This document shows positions 50,579 through 58,669 of a stretch of DNA of 64,000 nucleotides, one piece after another. The notes beneath the pieces are model-generated. The model did no database searches and was not told the DNA's origin. It saw nothing but the letters and a program-made list of their open reading frames with translations. The stretch is taken from the NCBI GenBank assembly GCA_022072225.1, contig JAJVIC010000002.1, positions 632,304-696,303 of the forward strand, given 5' to 3'. Made by a program: the position numbers and the translations under genes. Source of the DNA: Bacteroidia bacterium. GTDB taxonomy: Bacteria > Bacteroidota > Bacteroidia > SXHM01. Numbering within the stretch: the stretch's first letter is position 1; every line of letters starts with the position of its first letter.

Positions 50579-52354
50579 GTGGCAGAAATTACTGAAGTAA
50601 AATCACCTGAACATCTTACGGCTGCGGAAGCCGAAAAACAAGCCGATCTCCTTCTTGCCGAAAGTAAACAGAAAGAGGCATTGGAATATTTTCTGTATGC
50701 ACTTGATTTATATAAGCAAAAAGACGAAAAGAAAAACGCTGCCAATATTCTTTTCAAAATCGGAAATCTTTATAATTCATTCAAAGACACTGAAAATGCG
50801 CTTTCCAATTTAATGGAAGGTTTGAACATTGTTACATCGCTGAATGATTTGAGAGAAATTTACCGTTTCAACCTTCGCATCGGAAATTTTTATCAAACCA
50901 TCTACCAGTTTGCTAATAGCTATGAATATTTTAATGAGGCGCTGAAAAATGCAACACAACTAAACGACATTTATCTTATTCAGGAATGTCACTACAGTCT
51001 TGGCAATTGCCTTAACTGGATGGAACGATTGGAAGAAGCATTTATTGAACTTAAAAAAGCACACAGCCTTAGCAAAGACAACGACAGTATTGTAAAGCGC
51101 ATTTTAGGCAGTACAGCAATATTGTTGTACAAAATGAAAGATTATCACAAAGCGCTTACCTATTTTGAAGAAGCGCTTGAACTGAACCGCAAAACAGATA
51201 ATGATGTTTCGTTCAGGACAAGTATTCTGAAAAGTATGGGCTATGTATATTTTATGGTTGATAATCTGGAAGCCGCATTAAAAACACTTGAAGAAGCATT
51301 ATCTCTTGCCGAAAAACTTCAGCAACCTACTGTAAGTGCAGTAATTCACGAGCACTATTCAACTATTTACGAGCTAACGGGCGACTACAAAAAAGCATTA
51401 GAACATCTGAAAAAGAATAAGTTTTTTGAAGGTGTTCTTGTTAATGAAAACATTAAGATAAAAACCCGCGAGCTGCAGAAGAAATTTGATATTGCCGAAT
51501 CACAGAAAGAGAAAGAAATTTTTCGATTGAAAAATGTTGACCTGGCTAACGCAAACGAAGAAATCTCGCGCCAGAAAATAGAGCTGGAAGAAAAGAACCG
51601 CAGCATTACCGATAGTATTTTTTATGCAGGGCGTTTGCAGAAAGCAATTCTTCCTCCTGAAAATTTGCTGAACAAATATTTTGCGGAAGCTTTTATTTTA
51701 TTCCAGCCGAAAGATATTGTAAGCGGAGATTTTTACTGGTTCTCGGGAAAGAACGAACACTTTGTGTTAGCCGCTGTTGACTGTACCGGACATGGTGTTC
51801 CCGGTGCACTGATGAGCATGATGGGTAATAATTTTCTCAGCAGCATTGTAGAAACCGAAGGCAAAACCAACCCTGCCGAAATTCTGCAGCAAATGAATAA
51901 ACGCACCAAAACTTCATTGCAAAACAAAGAAGCCAGCGTTACTGCCAATGACGGAATGGATTTGGCCTTATGCACTATTGATTTTAAAAACAGCATCCTG
52001 TATTATGCAGGAGCCTACCGTCCGCTGGTGTATATCCGCAACGGACAATTAAACGAGATAAAAGCTGGTAAACACAGCATTGGCGGCATTTCTGAATTTG
52101 ATACTACCTTTACCCTTCACCAACTGAACATACAAAAAGGCGATACCTTTTACATTTACTCAGATGGCTATGCCGACCAGTTTGGCGGTAATAATAACCG
52201 CAAATACATGGCAGGTAAACTGAAAGAGTTTTTAGTTGAAATTTCGGCCAGGCCAATGAACGAACAGCAACAACTGCTTGCTGAAAACCATTACAAATGG
52301 CGAGGTGCCAATGAACAGGTTGATGATTTATTAGTGATAGGTTTCAGGTTATAA
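50579..52354 (+). CDS. TPR-repeat SpoIIE-family protein phosphatase
   Basis: The start is GTG at 50579, 15 bp after lolA; the preceding stop allows no earlier choice. The 591-residue cytosolic protein has TPR hairpins over residues 10-290 (for example ADLLLAESKQKEALEYFLYA and YHKALTYFEEALELNRK), a coiled coil (290-345), and a PP2C/SpoIIE phosphatase domain (350-591). The metal-binding blocks are IVSGDFYWFSG, AAVDCTGHGVPGALMSMMG and the late YIYSDGYADQFGG. It should dephosphorylate a partner protein, perhaps an anti-sigma-factor antagonist, with TPRs as the sensor or docking part. Confidence 0.9.
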   Translation: MAEITEVKSPEHLTAAEAEKQADLLLAESKQKEALEYFLYALDLYKQKDEKKNAANILFKIGNLYNSFKDTENALSNLMEGLNIVTSLNDLREIYRFNLRIGNFYQTIYQFANSYEYFNEALKNATQLNDIYLIQECHYSLGNCLNWMERLEEAFIELKKAHSLSKDNDSIVKRILGSTAILLYKMKDYHKALTYFEEALELNRKTDNDVSFRTSILKSMGYVYFMVDNLEAALKTLEEALSLAEKLQQPTVSAVIHEHYSTIYELTGDYKKALEHLKKNKFFEGVLVNENIKIKTRELQKKFDIAESQKEKEIFRLKNVDLANANEEISRQKIELEEKNRSITDSIFYAGRLQKAILPPENLLNKYFAEAFILFQPKDIVSGDFYWFSGKNEHFVLAAVDCTGHGVPGALMSMMGNNFLSSIVETEGKTNPAEILQQMNKRTKTSLQNKEASVTANDGMDLALCTIDFKNSILYYAGAYRPLVYIRNGQLNEIKAGKHSIGGISEFDTTFTLHQLNIQKGDTFYIYSDGYADQFGGNNNRKYMAGKLKEFLVEISARPMNEQQQLLAENHYKWRGANEQVDDLLVIGFRL

Positions 52355-52400
52355 ATACTGCTTTTCAGTTTTTATATACCTTTCCAACAAATTAGTTCTG

Positions 52401-54998
52401 ATGAAAAAAATATTACTTATTCTGCATTCTGCATTCTTGTTTCTTAATTTATCAATTGCCCAAAACACATGGCTCAGCGACCCGCTTGCCAAAGCAATGA
52501 ACGATAACAATGCTGACCAAACTTATTTTAAAGTCAACATTATTCTTAATGAAAAAGTAAACCTGGATTCGCTGCAAACCGTTTTCAGGATGCAGCAAAC
52601 ACCTTTGGATGTACGTGCAAAAACTACTGTTAATCTGCTTACTGCAAAAGCAAGATCTACACAAAAAAACATAGTTGACTACTTGCGTCAGCGCGAAGCA
52701 AATAACATAACACAACTTTGGATTTGCAACCTCATTATTGCCGAACTGAAAGGGAAAGACATCACTCCCCTACTCCAGTTCAGCGAAATTGAACACATTG
52801 AACTGGCAAGCGAACAAATTGTTAAGCCCATTGATTTTAAGAAATCAACAACTGCTGCACCTAAATCCATTAATGGCCGCGAACCGGGCTTAACCGCTAT
52901 TGGCGCACCCTTTATGTGGAATTTAGGCTACACAGGTCATGGTCGCAGAATGTACAGTGTTGATACCGGCTGCTGGCCGCAGCACCCTGCAATTGGCAAC
53001 CGTTTTCTTGCCAACTTTTTCCCAATGGAACAATGCTGGTTTGCTTACGACAGTCCCTTGCCGGCAGACAAAAGCAGCAGCCACGGCACGCATATATTAG
53101 GAACTACATTAGGGTTAGATGCCGCCAATAACGATACCATCGGCTCGGCTTTCAATGCCTACTGGATTGCTACCGATCCTATTGTTCAAAATCCTGCCGA
53201 CATTAAACCAATTTCTGAACTGATGCTGGCTTTTCAGTTTGCCATGAACCCCGATGGCGATACGGCCACTACTGATGATATCCCCGATGCAATCAACAAC
53301 TCATGGGGAATTGAATCTAATCAACAGGCCGATACACTCTGCGTAAGTTTTGTGTCAGATGTTTTTGTTGCTGTGGAAGTTGCGGGAATAGCTTCTGTTC
53401 ATTCTGCCGGAAACAACGGACCGGGAGCAGCCACCATTGGAAGACCTGCCTTTATTAGCCCGAGTTTAGTTAATGTTTTTGCAGTGGGAGCAGTGGATGC
53501 CGAAGATGTAAATTATACCGTTGCAGGCTTCTCAAGCCGCGGACCCTCGTTTTGCGATGGCGGTGGCTCTATTGAAATAAAGCCCGAAGTTTCGGCTCCG
53601 GGTGTTAATGTACGTTCGTGTGTGGGTCAGGATGATTACGATAATTATGATGGAACCTCTATGGCATCGCCTCACGTAACAGGTGCAGTGTTATTGCTCA
53701 AAGAAGCATTTCCTTTTCTACCGGGCGAGGAACTGAAATACGCACTCTATTATTCAGCCATTGATTTGGGTGATGCGGGCGAAGACAATACCTACGGCAT
53801 GGGCATGATAAATCTGGAAGCAGCATACAATTATTTATCACAAACATGGTCGCCCGTACCGCCACAAAACAATACCTATGATATTGCAGTATCTGAGATT
53901 ATATCCCCAGTTGACGGTGGATTTACCTGCAATGAAAATTTCACCCCACAGGTTGTTATAAAAAACACGGGCGATAGTACACTTACCAATGTAATCATTT
54001 ATTACAGCATCAACGGAGGTCCAGAATCAATCTACTCGTGGAGCGGTAGTCTTGCCGCAAACCAAACACAAAGCCTTTCTCTACCTGCTCTGCAGTTTAA
54101 CGGAACCGGAAATGTTGAATTTATGGTGCGGGCCGAACTGAACGATACCATCAATGAATACGATTACATCAACAACCGCAGAATTTCGCGTTTCAATTAT
54201 CGTCAGTCGGTTACGCTTCCCTTTATGGAAGATTTTGAAGAAGGTATTTCGCCTGCCGTGTGGTACATTAATAATCCCGATTACGACTTAACATGGGACA
54301 CTGTTACAACCTCAGGTCTTGGCTGGGAAAGCTATGCAGCCTATATGCCTTTCGGCAGTGAAATAATCAACAACCGTATGGATGAACTTATCAGCCCGGT
54401 GTTTGATTTAGGAGGAACCGATTCGCTTACCCTGCGCTTTGACATGAGCTACCAGCACAAACATCCCTCACTCAGTGATACCGTAACCATTTATGCAAGC
54501 ACCGACTGCGGAGCAAGTTTTCCTTACAAGATCTGGAAAAAAGGCGGTGACACACTCAGCACCTGGGACGACAACACCAACAATTTTGTTCCCTCGCTTC
54601 CCCAACACTGGCGCGAGGAAACAGTCAATATTTCGCAGTTTGCAGGTGAAAACCTGTTACTGAAATTCGTAGGCAAAAACAGGCGCGGAAACTATTTTAC
54701 CATAGATAATATCTGGATTTATAACGGCAACAAACCTGCTTCCATTGCAGAAGAAACTCCTTTTGAAGTATCGGTTTATCCCAATCCTGCAGGAGATTAT
54801 GTAACAATCGAAACGCTTAAATCAGAGACCGGAAAATGGAAATTAGAGTTTTATGATTTAAGTGGTCGGAGTATTTTGCAAACAACATCGAACATTAAAC
54901 ATCAAACATTAAACATCTCTAATCTCTCTTCAGGAATCTACACAATGCATTATTCATCCGAACAGGGAAGTCGTTATTTTAAACTGATAAAACGCTGA
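52401..54998 (+). CDS. Secreted subtilisin-family (S8) protease with T9SS sorting domain
   Basis: The 865-residue product has a signal peptide ending SIAQ, an inhibitor-like propeptide region (to about 150), and a subtilase domain with catalytic Asp188 (YSVDTGCW), His228 (SSSHGTHILGT), oxyanion Asn338 (SAGNNG) and Ser420 (GTSMASPHVTGA). Two beta domains follow (500-600 CARDB-like; 610-770 jelly-roll MAM-like). The T9SS sorting domain closes it (SVYPNPAGDYV ... SSGIYTMHYSS), but it is interrupted by a translated dispersed repeat at 54884-54920. It is an exported endopeptidase. Confidence 0.93.
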   Translation: MKKILLILHSAFLFLNLSIAQNTWLSDPLAKAMNDNNADQTYFKVNIILNEKVNLDSLQTVFRMQQTPLDVRAKTTVNLLTAKARSTQKNIVDYLRQREANNITQLWICNLIIAELKGKDITPLLQFSEIEHIELASEQIVKPIDFKKSTTAAPKSINGREPGLTAIGAPFMWNLGYTGHGRRMYSVDTGCWPQHPAIGNRFLANFFPMEQCWFAYDSPLPADKSSSHGTHILGTTLGLDAANNDTIGSAFNAYWIATDPIVQNPADIKPISELMLAFQFAMNPDGDTATTDDIPDAINNSWGIESNQQADTLCVSFVSDVFVAVEVAGIASVHSAGNNGPGAATIGRPAFISPSLVNVFAVGAVDAEDVNYTVAGFSSRGPSFCDGGGSIEIKPEVSAPGVNVRSCVGQDDYDNYDGTSMASPHVTGAVLLLKEAFPFLPGEELKYALYYSAIDLGDAGEDNTYGMGMINLEAAYNYLSQTWSPVPPQNNTYDIAVSEIISPVDGGFTCNENFTPQVVIKNTGDSTLTNVIIYYSINGGPESIYSWSGSLAANQTQSLSLPALQFNGTGNVEFMVRAELNDTINEYDYINNRRISRFNYRQSVTLPFMEDFEEGISPAVWYINNPDYDLTWDTVTTSGLGWESYAAYMPFGSEIINNRMDELISPVFDLGGTDSLTLRFDMSYQHKHPSLSDTVTIYASTDCGASFPYKIWKKGGDTLSTWDDNTNNFVPSLPQHWREETVNISQFAGENLLLKFVGKNRRGNYFTIDNIWIYNGNKPASIAEETPFEVSVYPNPAGDYVTIETLKSETGKWKLEFYDLSGRSILQTTSNIKHQTLNISNLSSGIYTMHYSSEQGSRYFKLIKR
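54884..54920. repeat. Dispersed ACATTAAACATC repeat inside the protease gene
   Basis: AACATCGAACATTAAACATC is followed by a second AAACATTAAACATC, giving a translated stretch SNIKHQTLNISN within the sorting domain. It is another case of a small intergenic-type repeat inside a T9SS domain. Confidence 0.7.
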
Positions 54999-55139
54999 TT
55001 AGCCTTTATCATTAAAAACCCAGAACTGCTCTTCGTTCTCACAAGAATTGTTCTGCGATAATTTATCGGGTATCAGTACTAAAGCCTGAATAAAAAGCAC
55101 AATCAGCAGAGCTGATAAAATTTGTAGAGTTTTTTTCAT
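54999..55139 (-). CDS. Small membrane peptide of 46 residues
   Basis: A short open frame from ATG at 55139 to TAA at 54999 encodes a 46-residue peptide. It begins MKKTLQILSALLIVLFIQAL, a basic start and hydrophobic segment, followed by a charged part with one Cys (NNSCENEEQFWVFNDKG). It starts 4 bp after the stop of the T9SS protein gene 55144-55503, so the two form a tight pair. The hydrophobic start resembles a signal or membrane anchor. The function is unknown and so is the reality of the peptide, but its adjacency and signal-like start argue for it. Confidence 0.5.
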   Translation of the reverse strand: MKKTLQILSALLIVLFIQALVLIPDKLSQNNSCENEEQFWVFNDKG

Positions 55140-55143
55140 GGCT

Positions 55144-55503
55144 TTATAGTTTTATGATTTGTTGAACGTGAATCAATTCCTTTCCGTCAAAAACTTTAAC
55201 AAAATAAATACCGGGAGCTGCATTGCTCATATCTACTTCCATTTTATTGGAGCCATCACCCTGACTGCTTTGCGGTGGTGTTACCTTTTGTCCGTTTACA
55301 TTAAATGTTTCTACAATCGGTTCCTGAATGGGTTCAGAAGATGTAATATTGATGACATCCATAACAGGATTGGGATAGATAATAACTGAAATTTTTCCGG
55401 TGGTTTTTGTGCTGCCCGGTTTATTATCGTCAGCAATTACAATGTTGTTAAACAACATTCCTGCAAGCAGGAACAGAGCGGTAAGAAGAGTTGTTTTGTT
55501 CAT
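55144..55503 (-). CDS. Small secreted protein consisting almost only of a T9SS sorting domain
   Basis: The start at 55503 (MNKTTLLTALFLL) gives a 119-residue product with a signal peptide ending VIADDN. Almost the whole mature protein is a T9SS type A sorting domain: VIIYPNPVMDVINITSSEPI, a strand GQKVTPPQS, and the closing APGIYFVKVFDGKE. A protein with little else than a sorting domain may be a truncated cargo or a small surface protein. A good promoter lies at 55524-55555. The 46-residue peptide gene starts 4 bp after it. Confidence 0.72.
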   Translation of the reverse strand: MNKTTLLTALFLLAGMLFNNIVIADDNKPGSTKTTGKISVIIYPNPVMDVINITSSEPIQEPIVETFNVNGQKVTPPQSSQGDGSNKMEVDMSNAAPGIYFVKVFDGKELIHVQQIIKL

Positions 55504-55523
55504 GGCATTAAAATTTAGTTTCT

Positions 55524-55555
55524 CAAATTTACGACTAATAAAAGCCTTTATCAAG
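55524..55555 (-). promoter_or_regulatory. Bacteroidota-type promoter for the small secreted protein pair
   Basis: On the minus strand CTTG (55555-55552) and TAAATTTG (55531-55524, a perfect -7 box) are 20 bases apart. The start codon at 55503 is 21 bases downstream of the -7 box. Confidence 0.65.
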
Positions 55556-55560
55556 AACAT

Positions 55561-56009
55561 TTATTTCTATTATTTACAGTTCAACCATTTTGAAGTATTA
55601 ATGTTAAATGTCGCCATGTATTGATTTATAGGGCATTTTAGAGTTCTATAAGGCATAAATCTTTTACAGTTCAAGAGCATATTTTACAAAATCTTAAAAA
55701 GATACAGCTCTAAAGGTTTTATATTGCTTTATTAATTACATGTCAAACAAACATTATGTAACTATTATTGGTAACTTGCATTACGTTTCAAAACAGCAAT
55801 AAAGTTGTTTGATTTTAAAACACATGACTTTAAATATTATGCTATTGAATTTATCAAAATCCTTTAAAAGCCAATAATAAAGATAATTTCAACGAATATA
55901 ATATCTGTATTTTAAATTTCTCAACAGGATAAATACATCAATGAATTAATTATTAAATAATCAGATAATCAAATTCAGAACAAGCAATAAAATCTTTAAA
56001 TAATTATAC
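55561..56009. other. AT-rich intergenic region between divergent genes
   Basis: These 449 bp are strongly AT-rich and lack a plausible gene. TTTACAGTTCAA occurs twice (near 55572 and 55662), and several A/T runs are present. It presumably holds the promoters of the divergent genes at 55503 and 56010; no clear -7/-33 pair was found for the rightward gene. No repeat array is present. Confidence 0.5.
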
Positions 56010-57554
56010 ATGTCTAACCAAGCCTCCGACAACCTGTTCAGACTGATCAAATCACTGAACAAACCTGAAAAAAGGTATTTCAAAGTTTTTTCTTCACGCA
56101 TTTCAGGTGCAGAAAAAAGCAATTATTCCGTATTGTTTGATGCAATAGACAAGCAGAAAGAATATGACGAAGCTGCTATTCTCAAACGCTTCCGCAAAGA
56201 GGCTTTTACCAAAAGTTTTTCCATTACCAAAAGTCGTTTGTACGATGCTATTCTGCGCAGTCTGGATGCCTATCACGCCAACAGTTCCACTGAAGCGCAA
56301 CTAAAAAAACTACTGCACTGTGTGGAGATACTTTATAAAAAAGCCTTGTACCATCAGAGTGCAAAGCTGCTTCAAAGCGCCAAGAGAATTGCCGAGAAAT
56401 ACGAAAAACACACTACCCTGCTCGAGATTTTTGAATGGCAGAAGATGCTTATTGAAAAAGATACTTACGAAAATACCGATGAAAATGAGTTAGAAGAAAT
56501 GCTGGCAGATGACATGCGCATTCTTAAAAAGATAGAGATCTTCAGCAACTACTGGAATGTAAAAAGTCGCTTGTTTTTTATCCTGAATAAACGTGGTAAA
56601 GCCCGTTCTGAAAAAGAAATTACCGGTTTTAAAAATATCATCGACAGCACATTGTTAAAAAGTGACGCAAAAGACCGCTACTTCCGTACCGAGTATTTGT
56701 ACAACCACATTTACAGTGTTTATTATTTTGGTATCGGTGATTACAAAAATAGTTACAAATACCTGAATGCAAACGTAGAACACATTGAAGCTAACGTTGA
56801 CAAGTTTAAAGATGAGCCTAATATTTATTTCTCGCTGCTCACCAACATTATCTACATCGGTATTCAATCCAAAAAATACAAAGAAGCATTTGAATTCCTG
56901 GAAAAATTGCGTGAGATGCCCGAAAAACTGGCATTGAGTAAAAATGAAGATCTGGATTTTCGTTTATTCTACAGTGTTTACAGTACAGAGCAAACCATCT
57001 ATTACCTGATGGGCGAATTTGAAAAAGGCATAGATACCATTCCTGTTGTGGAGGAAGGTTTGAAATTATACGAAAGCAAACTAAGCAACGTACGCAAATC
57101 ATTTATGTTTTTCAACTCAGCATTGATTTGTTTCGGTGCCGAGAAGTATGCTCAGGCCTTGCGCTGGACTAATCGCCTGCTTAATGATATTGACATCAAG
57201 AAAAGTGAAGATATTTACTGTTTTTCGCAAATGCTTAATCTCATTATTCACTTTGAGTTGGGCAACGACCGCATGATTCCTTATGCCATAAAATCAACCC
57301 AACGCTACCTGAAAACCCGAAACCGTGTATACAAGTTCGAAACAGTTTTCATACACTTTATCAATAAAATGCTCAAGCTGGATAAAAAACAACAATTGCA
57401 GGCCTACAGAGAATTGATACCCGAACTGGAAGAATTGAAAAAAGACAACTTTGAACGCACTGCATTTGAGTATTTTGATTTTTTATCGTGGGCAGAAAGC
57501 AAAATTTCAGGCAAACCATTCAAAGATATCATGAGAGACAAAGCAAAGAAATAA
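56010..57554 (+). CDS. Uncharacterised helical (TPR-like) Bacteroidota protein
   Basis: The 514-residue product has no signal peptide and is helical over its whole length. It opens with LFRLIKSLNKPEKRYFKVFS, a phrase I associate with a family of uncharacterised Bacteroidota proteins; about 11 helical hairpins with TPR-like spacing follow (for example KYAQALRWTNRLLNDIDIKK and SNYWNVKSRLFFILNKRGKA). There is no enzymatic motif. It should act as a cytosolic interaction scaffold. It is followed, 46 bp later, by an AI-2E-type permease gene on the same strand; co-transcription is possible. Confidence 0.65.
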   Translation: MSNQASDNLFRLIKSLNKPEKRYFKVFSSRISGAEKSNYSVLFDAIDKQKEYDEAAILKRFRKEAFTKSFSITKSRLYDAILRSLDAYHANSSTEAQLKKLLHCVEILYKKALYHQSAKLLQSAKRIAEKYEKHTTLLEIFEWQKMLIEKDTYENTDENELEEMLADDMRILKKIEIFSNYWNVKSRLFFILNKRGKARSEKEITGFKNIIDSTLLKSDAKDRYFRTEYLYNHIYSVYYFGIGDYKNSYKYLNANVEHIEANVDKFKDEPNIYFSLLTNIIYIGIQSKKYKEAFEFLEKLREMPEKLALSKNEDLDFRLFYSVYSTEQTIYYLMGEFEKGIDTIPVVEEGLKLYESKLSNVRKSFMFFNSALICFGAEKYAQALRWTNRLLNDIDIKKSEDIYCFSQMLNLIIHFELGNDRMIPYAIKSTQRYLKTRNRVYKFETVFIHFINKMLKLDKKQQLQAYRELIPELEELKKDNFERTAFEYFDFLSWAESKISGKPFKDIMRDKAKK

Positions 57555-57600
57555 TACTGCTTTATTATTTCTATTTTTACTTCTTATTTATGCTCTTATT

Positions 57601-58659
57601 ATGAATCAACTTTCTGCTGATGGAGGCCGCTGGCTTAGAATTCTTCAATTTGTTTTTTTTGCAGGTCTCATCTTGTATTTTGGGAAAGCAGTATTTATTC
57701 CGCTGAGTTTCTCTTTGCTGATAGCATTTACCATCTATCCAACCTGTAAATGGCTGGAGAAGAAAAAAGTTCCGCGCGCCACTGCTGTAGTATTGAGCAT
57801 TAGCCTGGTGTTACTGTTTATTCTGGCTTTACTGTTTCTGCTTATCGCCTTAATGTTAAATCTGGCTGAAAAAGGGCCGCAATTAAAAGCGGAGATAATG
57901 CAGGGACTTGCCGGCCTGAGTGTTTATCTTGCCAATACTTTTTCAATAAATGAAGATTTGCAGCACCAATGGGTTGTTACGGCTATTGAAAATTCATCCT
58001 CTTATTTTGTTCCGTTTATCCGAAGCACCATTATTGAATCGTCACTGTTTCTGGCGCTTATGGTATTAATTCCGGTATTTTCTGCGCTAATACTTTATTA
58101 CCGCCATGTTCTTGTAAGCGCCTTATTCCGGTTTCTTCCGGGCAACTCACATGAGTCGATTCTTGAAGTGATAAAACTTACCATTTCTTCCTATTTCCGT
58201 TTTATTAAAGGTATGGTTGTAGTGTATATTATTGTAGGTTTACTAAACAGTCTTGGGCTGCTGTTATTGGGAATTCCTAACGCATTTCTGTTCGGCTTTC
58301 TGGTTTCTGTAATGACATTTATCCCTTACGTGGGAATTGTCATTTCATCTCTTTTGCCGGTTTCCATTGCCTGGTTCACCTATCATTCGGTTTGGTACCC
58401 GCTTGGAGTAGTTGGTATTTTTATGGCAGTTCAATACATTGAAGCCAACATTATTTTCCCTGTTGCAGTAGGCAAACAACTGAAAATAAATTCGTTGATT
58501 TTATTGATAATGATTCTGATTGGCGGAGTACTCTGGGGAGCAGCAGGAATGATTTTGTTTGTGCCGCTTACTTCGGTTTTAAAATTAATTGCTGATCGCA
58601 ACGACAAACTTAAAGGTCTTTCTATTCTGCTGGGTGATGGAAAGGAAAAAGATGTTTAA
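57601..58659 (+). CDS. AI-2E-family transporter/permease
   Basis: The 352-residue product has about eight predicted membrane segments and the AI-2E/UPF0118 family signatures: KAVFIPLSFSLLIAFTIYPT (about 25-44), the polar YFRFIKGMVVVYIIVGLLNS (about 198-217) and the late PYVGIVISSLLPVSIAW with GGVLWGAAGMILFVPLTSVL. Members are assigned varied roles (autoinducer-2 export, Na+/H+ exchange), so substrate is uncertain. It is located 46 bp after the TPR-like gene and convergent with the SPOR/TSP3 gene. Confidence 0.9.
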   Translation: MNQLSADGGRWLRILQFVFFAGLILYFGKAVFIPLSFSLLIAFTIYPTCKWLEKKKVPRATAVVLSISLVLLFILALLFLLIALMLNLAEKGPQLKAEIMQGLAGLSVYLANTFSINEDLQHQWVVTAIENSSSYFVPFIRSTIIESSLFLALMVLIPVFSALILYYRHVLVSALFRFLPGNSHESILEVIKLTISSYFRFIKGMVVVYIIVGLLNSLGLLLLGIPNAFLFGFLVSVMTFIPYVGIVISSLLPVSIAWFTYHSVWYPLGVVGIFMAVQYIEANIIFPVAVGKQLKINSLILLIMILIGGVLWGAAGMILFVPLTSVLKLIADRNDKLKGLSILLGDGKEKDV

Positions 58660-58669
58660 ATGAAAAGGG

